Assembly: GCA_003952965.2 (NCBI GenBank)
Contig: CM025854.1
Span: forward strand, 1,016,730-1,080,729
Direction: 5' to 3'
Length of the DNA: 64,000 nucleotides
Source: Morella rubra
Lineage: Eukaryota > Streptophyta > Magnoliopsida > Fagales > Myricaceae
This document shows positions 23,901-35,627 of the stretch, piece by piece. Positions within the stretch are counted from its first letter, which is position 1, and every line of letters starts with the position of its first letter. The notes below the pieces were generated by a model that saw nothing but the letters and a program-made list of their open reading frames with translations, searched no databases and was not told the origin of the DNA. A program made the translations under genes and the position numbers.

Positions 23901-26900
23901 GTTTGCACACTCTTTATGAGTAAAAAATCACACAGAGCGTTGACAAAATCTGAAGAAAGCTTGCAGTGAATGAATTCGAGTGATGTTAATGTTTCTTTGT
24001 TCTGATTCAGAAGTTTGCAAATCCCATCAACCTAAAGAGTTATGCATGGAATTATCATATTAGCAGTTTGAAGGTAGCATTTATCATTCATGTAAACTAA
24101 AATCTTCATTACCAATCAATTGAATCTGGCAGTTGGCAACAAAATAAAAAACACTACATGAAGGTGCTTGAGCACTATATGCAAAACTTCTCAAATTTTT
24201 TAACACGGTGTGTACAGAATGTATGTCATTGGAGAAGTATGGTAGCAACTATCCGATTTTAAACAGACTTTTCAGACAACCAGGAGTTGCCTATAGCCAA
24301 CATTTTATCTGCCCCAACAAACTCATGGCAAAGAGGCTGATAGCTATCTTCAAATCCACCAAGAATCTCTAATTTAGATACTAGCTTGCATGATAGCAAC
24401 AATTAGATTTTTAAGAATGCTCCATCCCAAGAGAATAATTTTTGCCTGCCGGTTATGTATTACAAGCTGAGATGACTTTGCCGAAAAGTGGTGTCCTATA
24501 GCACCATTAATAAATCTTCTAGCTTACATGTTATCTGAAACTACAACTTCCTTTCTTTTATTCGTTCTTATGATCTCCATGTTATAGGATGATATGTGCC
24601 TTTCATACAATTAGATTGTCCACATGTTTCTTAGAACACTATTCGTCAATTTTTCATTCTAAAGGTAAAAGGATAGAACAATACATATTAGTCTCACACT
24701 CCACCTCCATAATTAGACATACACAGATTCATTCTATAAGCTTCAAAGTACATAGAAAAAGCACTGGTCTTACATGCTCTCTGGATCTGATCCACCTTAG
24801 CACCAGCCTCTTTAACTTTCCATTTCTCAATAAGTGCTGCAAGAGAACAAATTTTAGAGGTATCTAAAGTGCAAACAATTATCCAGTCATTGTATTAGTA
24901 AGTCCAAAGTTGCAAAGTGCACATGCATGCACGCACACCCACACATAGACCCTATAACCTAGTCTGTCAGACAGTTAATAACCCTCCATGTAGAAAAACT
25001 TGTAATTCTGCATTTTAAACAAGAAATTGGGTTGGGGTGGGCTGTAAATGAACTGAGCTGTTCATGAAAAACTTGAACTCGGCTCGTATAAGCTTAGGTC
25101 GAGCTCGGTTCGTTTAATAAATGAGCCGAGTTCAAACACCACTTTTAGCTTGATTATTAAATGAGTCAAACTCGATTAAACTTGGCTCGACTCAGTTTAG
25201 GCTCGCGAACAAAACTTGTATAAGCTTGACTTAGCTCATTTGAGCTCATTTAAAAGCTTGTATTAAAAAAAAAATACATGTAAATAAAAATATATATCCA
25301 TAAATATAACTGTACATACTTACAGTTGTATATATATAAAGAAATTTATTGGCAATATCTCCTTCTACTTATGGTCTGAATAACTCACACAAGTTTCAGC
25401 TGTGCAAAGTATATTTTGAAGTCTCAGACATCTGCATGGAGAAAAAACATCATTGTAAGAACCGAAATCATTCTATAACTCAAAAACCAATAAAAATACT
25501 TAGAGTTGAGCCTCTTTTTATGATCCACCAGGCACAAGGTCTCTCCTGTTTCAAATAAAACCTCTTATTGAAGGGAAAACAACTATGCTCCTTATAATTG
25601 TATGCAGCCAAAAGTAAGATCAACTCACATAAGGCTCTAAGGAACAAAGAACAAGCTCAAACAAACATAAAATGCCATCATCATGACTTCATTTGGCACA
25701 TTTGCAGAAAAATGTTGATTATGCAATGTGCGGAGTGAAATCAGAAACAGTCAGAACAAGTAGATGCAAAAGGAAAAATATGCTTAGGTGTAGAATGCAG
25801 CTCCTGCAACTATTTTCCAGGTGCTGTATAGAACAGTGGCATAATATATCATAAGACAAAAAGTAACATAACATATTACCTAGCGAAGCACCCAAATTGT
25901 TGGCAATGATAAGACAACTTCGAACAGTTAGATGTTAGGGGATTATCTTGTCCATCAAAACCTATACATTTCAATACAGTGTCTGCACAGAACAAATGAG
26001 GGAAAAAAAATGATTAGGAATTTAGCCAGGTACCAGTAAGAAAAGGAAACAAAGAAAGTTTCATGTTTGCATTCATTGAACATCAGTGCACTTTCGAAAC
26101 CTAGTAACAGGAATTCAAAAGCACAATTCCGCTTCCAGGAGGAGTTCTTAATAATTAAATCCTTGACCCTTGACATTTCAGCAAGAGGGCATCAAAGCAA
26201 CAATAAGGGAACAAAATTTAGATCTGGAAGAAGACCTATATCACCTTGTTCATTTTATCTAAAAATTCTCCTTCAACACGCTTCCACCATATAAAAGAAT
26301 CTTGAATAACTTTACATAAGTGAGATAGAATATATCAAATGCGATAAAAGAGTTTCTTTAACCAGGATCAACAAAAACAAATGGCACTGATGCACTCTTT
26401 CCATGTACACGAAAGGAAGCAGGTGATGACACCATTAAAGCTCAGGTGGAAACCTAAATCTGATTTCACATTACAAGGATCCACAGGCTTAGCAAGCTAA
26501 AAAAGAAGCCAGTTTTAGTCTGAATGTTTCAGTAAATTCCTGAAAAACAAAATGGAAAGTATTATACTTAGTACCTGGAAGCTGTATGTCACCAATACAT
26601 CCATTAAATGATGGTATCAATGCAATCTCTGCCGCCTCATCCAGGCAACTGACACCCGCTTAACAAAAGGGATAAATCATGAGTAGAAGCTATGAAAATA
26701 AAAATGCTAATTAAAATAAGCATGTTGCCAAATGGGAATACTCCTGCAAATGAGTTTCCCAATATATTTGCTGCCAGTCCACCGGTTGAATCCAGACAAC
26801 AAGGTCAGGCCATCGCAACTTGAATAACCCCCTCCATACTGAGTCAAAATTCCAATGCCTGTTCGGAAACCGGAAATTTCCATTGTTAGGGTGCTTGTGC

Positions 26901-28093
26901 TCTCCTACATAGTCTCTCGAAAATAGATTAAGACTCCACAGAACCTCATGTAATTGAAAGAAAAAGAAAAACTCAATCCTTCTGAACCTTGCGCGTTTTC
27001 TTCCATTTGTAAAGCAATCATCAGCAAACTCATGGTCATTCTGGTCCTCAAATGGCCTGTTCAACCGAGAAATAATATAACAACCAGAGAATAAAGATAA
27101 AGCATTTTTCAAAGGTCACTTGCTAGTTACGGCAGGAATGATTTAGTATAACTGCATCCACGGAGATATCTGGCATCCTACTATTGGAGTCTTAACAGTT
27201 TCGCCCCAAAAACTTGGGATCTGGGTTGAAAGAGTCCTAAATGGAAAGGTTATTCCCATATAAGCACAAAGAATACAAAAATAACGGTAACAAAAATAGT
27301 AGAAATAAGAGTTTACATTTATACATCTCCAATGCTGATGAAGGTGGGGGTTTGATCCTAGTTCTATACTAAAAATTATTTACTAGTATATACCCAATAT
27401 TTACCAAGGGACAACGGCAGCAATGAGTTTAATGCTTGTTCGAGTAATCACAATTGGATTTCCAAATATCATGCTAAGATTACCTAGGACTTCCAACAGA
27501 AGATACCATTCGTTTAACGGGATATAAAGGAATATCAAAAATATTTGTCGCTGAATCTGAAGCAGCAATTTTCGAAGTAACAGAAAGAAAAGTGATGAGG
27601 GTAGACGAAGGGTCATAGTTGAAAGGAGGATGCCTCCCTGTCTTCTCGCATCTGAGCTGCCTTTCAGCTTATAAGTTAATTCAAAAGAAGAAAAGAAAAG
27701 GAAAACCTCGCTGATACAAAACAATACTCGAAAATTCAACTGCAAAGATACATAAAGTCAATAGCATATCAAATTACTAAAAAAGTTTTCAGTTAGAATT
27801 CGGCATACATTTCTGATTGCAATTTTTGCAAAGCCAGGGGGGGCAACTTTGAAAGCAAGGGATCGAACAACTCATAGGGAAGCTCGAAGACGGCAGTTAC
27901 AATATCACCCCCTGAAACTCCACAACCAAACAAATCATAAATTTTGAAGAAGAAAATTAAAATTAAACAAACTATAAATCGCTAAAAAAAAAAATCTAAC
28001 TCTCGTTAATAATAGTGTAATGAAATTACCTTGGACAAGTTCGTTCTTGACTGCCTCTATGCACAAGGATATCAAAGATGGAACCTCTCTCAT
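20992..28093 (-). CDS. RNI-like leucine-rich-repeat protein with N-terminal BC-box-like motif, 605 aa
   Basis: I read 16 exons with agreeing phases: 28093-28030, 27911-27809, 27056-26988, 26858-26742, 26648-26575, 25982-25880, 25431-25389, 24836-24774, 24031-23802, 23043-22923, 22840-22737, 22428-22315, 22199-22029, 21938-21795, 21703-21558, 21143-20992, totalling 1818 nt. The N terminus MREVPSLISLCIEAVKNEL contains SLISLCIEAV, which fits the elongin BC-box pattern [S/T/P]LxxxCxxx[A/I/L/V], followed by LPYELFDPLLSKLPP. A Trp-rich block follows (HWNFDSVWRGLF, PVDWQQIYWETHLQ). The C-terminal two thirds carry ribonuclease-inhibitor-type LRRs (for example SSISVLDLSENN, YLEVLDISDNSIEDEG, SLADLNLENCELSGNG, KLQRLDLTGNPWADQA), ending in an acidic APYDDDP tail. 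It resembles uncharacterised plant RNI-like proteins. A role as a ubiquitin-ligase substrate adaptor is inference. A second copy of its 5' half lies at 36416-39735. Confidence 0.85.
22241..22289 (-). mobile_element. Tiny 3' retroposon scar with 12-bp target duplication
   Basis: The 12-mer GTCCACAAACAT occurs at 22241-22252 and again at 22278-22289. It flanks a 25-bp insert made of about 12 T followed by GATAAGTAACTGC. Read on the minus strand this is a short 3' end plus a poly-A tail, the mark of target-primed insertion of a severely 5'-truncated SINE or LINE. It lies in the 115-bp intron between exons 12 and 13 of the LRR gene. Confidence 0.6.
23363..23416. repeat. 27-bp perfect tandem duplication in LRR gene intron
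   Basis: Two identical 27-bp units, 23363-23389 and 23390-23416, containing AAGCTAAGAAGATTG. They lie in the intron between exons 9 and 10 of the LRR gene. Confidence 0.9.
25030..25270. repeat. Dispersed-type repeat rich in GAGCTCGGCTCG motifs
   Basis: About 240 bp in the intron between exons 7 and 8 of the LRR gene. It carries many copies and inversions of short motifs such as GAGCTCGGTTCG, GAGCCGAGTTC and AAGCTTG. Similar motif-rich repeats are common in plant genomes, but I cannot assign a family. It is mirrored at about 39240-39480. Confidence 0.5.
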
Positions 28094-28372
28094 TTTGAAG
28101 TCCGAGTTTATGCCACCCTGTGAAAACACCTACACAAATAAAAATTTGCGAACTTGGAGTTCGAGTTGGAGTTTTTGAATTTTGGTTTGCTTTAAAGAGT
28201 GTGGTCACCAGTAAAGTTTCTGCAGCTGTGCTGCTTGCCTGTTTGCTCCGTTAGCCCGTTGAAGAAGAACCAGGGATTTTGGTGCGGAGGAATAGCCAAC
28301 GACGTCGTTCATGTATACTTGTATTCCAACAATAATAATACAATCTGTAAAACAAAAAGTCAATTAAATTAA
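28094..28372 (-). promoter_or_regulatory. Upstream region of the LRR gene
   Basis: A short stretch between the LRR start codon at 28093 and the edge of the putative transposable element at 28373. The first bases hold open frames that begin only with GTG, so I do not extend the CDS into them. It probably contains the promoter and 5' leader; no specific box is certain. Confidence 0.4.
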
Positions 28373-28881
28373 GGGTCTGTTTGTTTAGTTGTATTCTCCT
28401 TTTTGTAAAGTATTTTACTTATTTTTCAGTGTTTGGGTCCTTCATAAAATTGCCGTCAATGGAAATGTAAAATATAACCTTACTTTCCAGAAAGCGGCTT
28501 CTTTTCTAAAAGTCATAAATCTTCTTTTCCCGGCTCTTCCGGCCTCTCACTCGACTGTTCTTCCCCTTCTCGCAGACTCGTTAAGAAAAAACAAAAACGT
28601 TGGCTATATTTGGTTTGGTTTTGAAAATATTTTTTTGTGTTTGTTTTTGTTGGAGGTAATGTAGATTCTTTTGGGATTGGTGAAAAGTTTATTAAAAGCT
28701 GTTGGAGTTTGTAAAAAATTATTGGAGTTTATAAAAACGTGTTGGAATTGATGAAAAACATGATTGTAAAAATTTTTTGAAAATTTTTTAAGAATTAGTC
28801 AAACATAGTCTTCACTTTCTCTCTAGCTGAAGGCTGCTCCTCTCGGCTCTCCCTCACTCTGTCAAGACTTCTTGCTCCCAA

Positions 28882-28915
<34 letters not shown>

Positions 28916-29171
28916 GTCTTTGTGGGATATCGAAATCAGTTTTTCAGCTTCGACATTTCTCTTTCTCTCTCCCGTTCTCATCTTCATAGGATATCGAAAT
29001 CGGATCTTCAGTGATATTTTGAAGTCTCGAATCTAAATGTTGAGCTCAGATTCAGATAATTTTTGTCTAGATTTATTATGGTTGTGTCATAATTGAGTAA
29101 ATCCTTTCTGTTAGATTCGATTTTGGTTTCTTTGTGGCTTCAATTATGTTGGACTTTTCAGTCTTTAAATC

Positions 29172-29522
29172 ATGTCGTTGTTAGAGTTGTAGTGAATATA
29201 CTGTACAATAAAGACACTAGTAGATCTAGAGGCATTAGGTTTGTGGATTTTTCAAAAGAAGATGATGCCCGGTGTGCAAAAGAAGCCATGGATGGAAAGG
29301 TGAGCTACTGCTTGGTATTCTCATGAACTTGAATTTCATCTTCCAAAGCATCTTCTCTTCTTTGTGAATGCTTGATAACTCCTGTTGATTTATGTGGTCT
29401 TGTTAAAGGCATTGTTAGGCCGATCGTTAAGGATAAGCTTTGCTATTGAAAAGGTTCGTGGAGGACCTGTGGTAGTCCCTCGCCTTTCAAATATTGGAGA
29501 TATCACCAGTCGCAATACTTGA
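29172..29522 (+). pseudogene. RRM RNA-binding protein gene fragment with retained intron
   Basis: Two exon-like pieces, 29172-29299 and 29409-29522, separated by a GT-AG intron in matching phase. The first encodes the second half of an RNA recognition motif, VVVNILYNKDTSRSRG and then IRFVDFSKEDDARCAKEAMDGK. The RNP1 core reads RGIRFVDF, with Ile and Arg where the consensus wants aromatic and Gly. The second reads ALLGRSLRISFAIEKVRGGP, continues to NIGDITSRNT and ends in TGA. This matches the C-terminal half of plant organelle-type RRM/glycine-rich RNA-binding proteins. The first half of the RRM, including RNP2 and any transit peptide, is missing, and no start codon leads into it. The retained intron means DNA-level capture rather than reverse transcription. 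A mirrored copy lies at 34983-35339. Confidence 0.7.
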
Positions 29523-30898
29523 ACTTCCTTGTAAGTTTTAAGGTTGTCTAGCTGGTATGGTGGTTGTGATTATCTACCTCTCTCTCTTCTCTGATTGTTC
29601 CCTATGGTTTATTCTAATAGTATAAATCCCTTGTCAGCCTAATTGGCAAAACCCCCCTCATTCCCTTCCCTACCCCCACCTTCCCCAGCATAATGAGGGT
29701 TGTTGATGTGAATTTCGCTGGGCTCAGTGTTTCTTCAGGTTTTATGTTGGTGCCTCTGTATTTTTTCTTGGCACAAAGCAACTTAGTGCTAAGTTAAATA
29801 GTATTATGGTCTCAATTGGTCTTCAATCTTATGTTGTTCTAGTTTATTAGTTATCTGTAAACACAAGCTAATGGCAGTAGACATAAAACACACCAACACG
29901 CCATTCATTGACTTTCTTCAAGGTCCATGTTTATATGGTTTTTTTCTATTTTGGTGCTTCTATGTGTGTGCACATGCTAGAAATTGATTTTCAATGTACA
30001 ATTTTCTTTGCTTTGTCGGGTACGTATGAATGTTTTCATCTTGGTTCTTGCTTTTGCCATTTTGTGTATTCGCGTAATCTGAATTTGGAGACTAATTGAC
30101 AGGTGAAAGCGTACAAGGAGATTAATCTTACTTAGGACTTGGAAGTTTGACAAACTTCAACGTTTATAAGGCTTAGTTTCATTCACGCAAGGGATTGATA
30201 AACTGGACGATACATTTTCAGCCTCCATAGGTTCTAGGCTCTTGAGATCATACCAATATAGGTCTGTATATCTCCTACATTCATGTTTTTTTTTTTCATC
30301 TTGGAAAGTGCCCCGTAAAAAATTATTGACTTCCCAAGGAGGAGAGAAAATTTTGCTTTTAAGCTAAGGGAGAACATTGAGCTCTCTAATACTGCATGTT
30401 TTTCAATATCTTGAGAGGAGGGAATTTTCATACAGTTGATGCTTGGATTTGTGTTGCCCATTTGATCTGTGTAAAACCATCATATATATCCAGTCCCTGG
30501 TTCTTTATGCTCTTTGTGTAGAAGTTTGGATTACTATAATAACACGCAATAATAATGCTACTAGAGTCGTCCGTAAGAAAGATCTCAACCTCCTTTCTTC
30601 TCTTACCTTTTTGCCTAAAAAATGTGTATTTGTAAACTGCAATTCCTTATTGTCGATTTCCCATGAGTGGTTTGGCTAGTTTACTATTTTTAGAATATTT
30701 TATTGGATGATATGTGTTGAGCAGGAATTTGGAAGCTCATTTTAGAGCCATATTTAGTATGTGTTTGCATTATTCCTTATCTTTTTGAGTTCCAATTCAT
30801 GGCATCGGATGCATGAATTTTCTTTAAGGAGAGAAAAAAAAGGTAGCTCAAAAACATATTGAACTATAGCTATCTCACAATATTCTAGAAAATCCTAG

Positions 30899-31030
30899 GT
30901 AGCAATCCATTTTGAAAATTTTCTAGAATTGAAAGCAAAAAAATTCTCAATTTACTTGAAAAAATCCAAGTAGCAATCCATTTTGAAAATTGTCTAGAAT
31001 TGAAAGCAGAAAAATTTGCAATTTACTTCA
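30899..31030. repeat. Imperfect 71-bp tandem repeat
   Basis: Two tandem units each begin AGCAATCCATTTTGAAAATT, at 30901 and 30972, and continue with CTAGAATTGAAAGCA. They differ at a few bases. The repeat is mirrored at about 33475-33605. Confidence 0.75.
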
Positions 31031-31204
31031 AATTTTAATTCCATATTTCATTTGATTGCTTTTTTATTTTATTTCTAATTAATATTAAGAATTAAATTTA
31101 TAAATCATATAAGATTACAAAAAATACAACTTGAGCCAAACATTGAAAAATATATTTAAGGTAATAACCAAACAATGGAAATTATAATACTTTATTGAAA
31201 CTTA

Positions 31205-31397
31205 GGGGCGTTTATTTATCAAAATTTTAGGGAATATTCTCAAAATTTTGGGAATCTTTTGAATGTTGAAGTTTATTGGGATTTGTGAAAAGTGTGAAGT
31301 GTATGTGTAAAAGTGTGAAGTTTATTAGGGTTTGTGAAATGTGTTTGGTATGATAGAAATTTTGGGCTCCCAAAAAATTAGACAAACAAACGCCCCC
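31205..31397. mobile_element. Tourist-like MITE, 193 bp
   Basis: The terminal inverted repeats are GGGGCGTTTATTTATC at the left and, reading in from the right, GGGGGCGTTTGTTTGTC. It is flanked by the TTA target duplication at 31202-31204 and 31398-31400. Small size, no coding capacity, TTA target and G-rich ends all fit PIF/Harbinger-derived Tourist MITEs. It is mirrored at about 33108-33300. Confidence 0.65.
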
Positions 31398-31466
31398 TTA
31401 ATGCATTGGAATTTGCAGTACCAAAAAAAAGTATTTTACAACTAAACATACCAAAAACAAGCCTAA

Positions 31467-32182
31467 AAGAAATTTTGTTTCCGAACAAGAGAGATTTTTC
31501 TCACATTTTATTCTGTAGAAGCCAAGTCCTTGGATCAAACAAGAGGATTTTAATTTGTTGCAATAAATATGAGTTTTGCCCTCTGCCTTTGTTACTCTTT
31601 TGTAACATGTATAACAGTGTTTATTATTTTGTAAAATATATTTCTTTTTAGTTGAGAATGGTATTTGGAGTTTTCCTTGACTTATACTTTCTTTTTCCTA
31701 CACATATCACGTAATTAATTTGTTATTTTAGACATTGAAATGACCTTTGATAGAATAATAAAATAATAAATTTAAAATCAAGTTAGAAACTAAAAAAAAT
31801 GAAAATAAGGATTATCCAGGCAATTAATACTCCATCCACTTGAAGTTTTCAGTCCTAAAGTTTCAGTCTTAATAAGTTCTAACAAAGTTTTGATCTTGTT
31901 AACATATTAATGAAATTCATCAATAGCCCAGATTACATTAAATATTATATTAATGACTCAATTTTTTATTTTTTAACTGTACTATTAATGCATTGACGAA
32001 CTCCATCTAGATGAAATTCATTTATAATGCATTGGCAACGTAATAACACCATGTTAGAACAAGATTGAAGTTTCAGAACAGAAACTTTTCTCATATTATA
32101 TTAAACTAGACCATAGGAGTTCAGTTACAAATTACATACAAGTACAATACATGTAACAACTGCAGGGAGAACTTTGCTTATA
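31467..32182. other. AT-rich DNA before the CACTA end
   Basis: Low-complexity AT-rich sequence without a credible ORF. The only open frame here, about 81 aa overlapping the MITE flank, has no recognisable domain. Confidence 0.4.
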
Positions 32183-32248
32183 CACTACAAAAAAACCAGG
32201 CAATAACAGCGGTCTTTTAGCGGCGGTCATAAAAGCGCCGCTGTACCG
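32183..32248 (+). mobile_element. CACTA (En/Spm-type) transposon terminus
   Basis: Begins CACTACAAAAAAACCAGG and continues with GCGGCGGTC-like subterminal motifs (CAGCGGTCTTTTAGCGGCGG, then GCGCCGCTG), typical of plant CACTA ends. The flanking trinucleotide is ATA. Only 66 bp are present before the 10-N gap, so the body of the element is missing. Confidence 0.8.
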
Positions 32249-32258
32249 NNNNNNNNNN
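32249..32258. other. 10-N assembly gap at the palindrome centre
   Basis: Ten Ns. Everything on the right is the reverse complement of what lies on the left, so this gap is the axis of symmetry. Confidence 0.99.
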
Positions 32259-32322
32259 TTTAACGGCTTTTTTTATGACCGCCGCTAAAAGACCGCTGTT
32301 ATTGCCTGGTTTTTTTGTAGTG
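32259..32322 (-). mobile_element. Mirrored copy of the CACTA terminus
   Basis: Reverse complement of 32183-32248 for about 50 bp, ending GGTTTTTTTGTAGTG. The innermost bases next to the gap differ. The flanking trinucleotide is TAT, the reverse complement of the left ATA. A genuine insertion would show a direct repeat (ATA and ATA). It is therefore the same end copied in inverted orientation, not the other end of one element. Confidence 0.75.
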
Positions 32323-33041
32323 TATAAGCAAAGTTCTCCCTGCAGTTGTTACATGTATTGTACTTGTATGTAATTTGTAACTGAACTCCTATGGTCTAGT
32401 TTAATATAATATGAGAAAAGTTTCTGTTCTGAAACTTCAATCTTGTTCTAACATGGTGTTATTACGTTGCCAATGCATTATAAATGAATTTCATCTAGAT
32501 GGAGTTCGTCAATGCATTAATAGTACAGTTAAAAAATAAAAAATTGAGTCATTAATATAATATTTAATGTAATCTGGGCTATTGATGAATTTCATTAATA
32601 TGTTAACAAGATCAAAACTTTGTTAGAACTTATTAAGACTGAAACTTTAGGACTGAAAACTTCAAGTGGATGGAGTATTAATTGCCTGGATAATCCTTAT
32701 TTTCATTTTTTTTAGTTTCTAACTTGATTTTAAATTTATTATTTTATTATTCTATCAAAGGTCATTTCAATGTCTAAAATAACAAATTAATTACGTGATA
32801 TGTGTAGGAAAAAGAAAGTATAAGTCAAGGAAAACTCCAAATACCATTCTCAACTAAAAAGAAATATATTTTACAAAATAATAAACACTGTTATACATGT
32901 TACAAAAGAGTAACAAAGGCAGAGGGCAAAACTCATATTTATTGCAACAAATTAAAATCCTCTTGTTTGATCCAAGGACTTGGCTTCTACAGAATAAAAT
33001 GTGAGAAAAATCTCTCTTGTTCGGAAACAAAATTTCTTTTA

Positions 33042-35595
33042 GGCTTGTTTTTGGTATGTTTAGTTGTAAAATACTTTTTTTTGGTACTGCAAATTCCAAT
33101 GCATTAAGGGGGCGTTTGTTTGTCTAATTTTTTGGGAGCCCAAAATTTCTATCATACCAAACACATTTCACGAACCCTAATAAACTTCACACTTTTACAC
33201 ATACACTTCACACTTTTCACAAATCCCAATAAACTTCAACATTCAAAAGATTCCCAAAATTTTGAGAATATTCCCTAAAATTTTGATAAATAAACGCCCC
33301 TAAGTTTCAATAAAGTATTATAATTTCCATTGTTTGGTTATTACCTTAAATATATTTTTCAATGTTTGGCTCAAGTTGTATTTTTTGTAATCTTATATGA
33401 TTTATAAATTTAATTCTTAATATTAATTAGAAATAAAATAAAAAAGCAATCAAATGAAATATGGAATTAAAATTTGAAGTAAATTGCAAATTTTTCTGCT
33501 TTCAATTCTAGACAATTTTCAAAATGGATTGCTACTTGGATTTTTTCAAGTAAATTGAGAATTTTTTTGCTTTCAATTCTAGAAAATTTTCAAAATGGAT
33601 TGCTACCTAGGATTTTCTAGAATATTGTGAGATAGCTATAGTTCAATATGTTTTTGAGCTACCTTTTTTTTCTCTCCTTAAAGAAAATTCATGCATCCGA
33701 TGCCATGAATTGGAACTCAAAAAGATAAGGAATAATGCAAACACATACTAAATATGGCTCTAAAATGAGCTTCCAAATTCCTGCTCAACACATATCATCC
33801 AATAAAATATTCTAAAAATAGTAAACTAGCCAAACCACTCATGGGAAATCGACAATAAGGAATTGCAGTTTACAAATACACATTTTTTAGGCAAAAAGGT
33901 AAGAGAAGAAAGGAGGTTGAGATCTTTCTTACGGACGACTCTAGTAGCATTATTATTGCGTGTTATTATAGTAATCCAAACTTCTACACAAAGAGCATAA
34001 AGAACCAGGGACTGGATATATATGATGGTTTTACACAGATCAAATGGGCAACACAAATCCAAGCATCAACTGTATGAAAATTCCCTCCTCTCAAGATATT
34101 GAAAAACATGCAGTATTAGAGAGCTCAATGTTCTCCCTTAGCTTAAAAGCAAAATTTTCTCTCCTCCTTGGGAAGTCAATAATTTTTTACGGGGCACTTT
34201 CCAAGATGAAAAAAAAAAACATGAATGTAGGAGATATACAGACCTATATTGGTATGATCTCAAGAGCCTAGAACCTATGGAGGCTGAAAATGTATCGTCC
34301 AGTTTATCAATCCCTTGCGTGAATGAAACTAAGCCTTATAAACGTTGAAGTTTGTCAAACTTCCAAGTCCTAAGTAAGATTAATCTCCTTGTACGCTTTC
34401 ACCTGTCAATTAGTCTCCAAATTCAGATTACGCGAATACACAAAATGGCAAAAGCAAGAACCAAGATGAAAACATTCATACGTACCCGACAAAGCAAAGA
34501 AAATTGTACATTGAAAATCAATTTCTAGCATGTGCACACACATAGAAGCACCAAAATAGAAAAAAACCATATAAACATGGACCTTGAAGAAAGTCAATGA
34601 ATGGCGTGTTGGTGTGTTTTATGTCTACTGCCATTAGCTTGTGTTTACAGATAACTAATAAACTAGAGCAACATAAGATTGAAGACCAATTGAGACCATA
34701 ATACTATTTAACTTAGCACTAAGTTGCTTTGTGCCAAGAAAAAATACAGAGGCACCAACATAAAACCTGAAGAAACACTGAGCCCAGCGAAATTCACATC
34801 AACAACCCTCATTATGCTGGGGAAGGTGGGGGTAGGGAAGGGAATGAGGGGGGTTTTGCCAATTAGGCTGACAAGGGATTTATACTATTAGAATAAACCA
34901 TAGGGAACAATCAGAGAAGAGAGAGAGGTAGATAATCACAACCACCATACCAGCTAGACAACCTTAAAACTTACAAGGAAGTTCAAGTATTGCGACTGGT
35001 GATATCTCCAATATTTGAAAGGCGAGGGACTACCACAGGTCCTCCACGAACCTTTTCAATAGCAAAGCTTATCCTTAACGATCGGCCTAACAATGCCTTT
35101 AACAAGACCACATAAATCAACAGGAGTTATCAAGCATTCACAAAGAAGATGCTTTGGAAGATGCTTTGGAAATGAAATTCAAGTTCATGAGAATACCAAG
35201 CAGTAGCTCACCTTTCCATCCATGGCTTCTTTTGCACACCGGGCATCATCTTCTTTTGAAAAATCCACAAACCTAATGCCTCTAGATCTACTAGTGTCTT
35301 TATTGTACAGTATATTCACTACAACTCTAACAACGACATGATTTAAAGACTGAAAAGTCCAACATAATTGAAGCCACAAAGAAACCAAAATCGAATCTAA
35401 CAGAAAGGATTTACTCAATTATGACACAACCATAATAAATCTAGACAAAAATTATCTGAATCTGAGCTCAACATTTAGATTCGAGACTTCAAAATATCAC
35501 TGAAGATCCGATTTCGATATCCTATGAAGATGAGAACGGAGAGAGAGAAAGAGAAATGTCGAAGCTGAAAAACTGATTTCGATATCCCAAAAGAC

Positions 35596-35627
<32 letters not shown>

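Larger units (their letters stand above)
28373..31463. mobile_element. Possible PIF/Harbinger-type element carrying a gene fragment
   Basis: The left end GGGTCTGTTTGTTTAGTTGTA (first base 28373) and the inverted right end (GGCTTGTTTTTGGTATG, then TTTAGTTGTA, ending at 31463) are imperfect terminal inverted repeats that share TTTAGTTGTA. Both ends abut TAA (28370-28372 and 31464-31466), the trinucleotide target duplication typical of the PIF/Harbinger superfamily. Inside are an RRM gene fragment (29172-29522), CT-rich tracts near 28887-28913 and a nested Tourist-like MITE (31205-31397). No transposase is visible. The terminal repeats are weak, so the boundaries are tentative. Confidence 0.35.

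Noticed and set aside
25030-25270. A CRISPR-like or regulatory array of GAGCTC motifs
   Set aside because: Motifs are irregular in spacing and orientation, have no unique spacers, and lie in an intron of a plant gene; an ordinary dispersed repeat is likelier.
28094-28208. N-terminal extensions of the LRR gene at 28129 and 28208
   Set aside because: Both begin with GTG; the ATG at 28093 is the first ATG-initiated start and the downstream frame is consistent.
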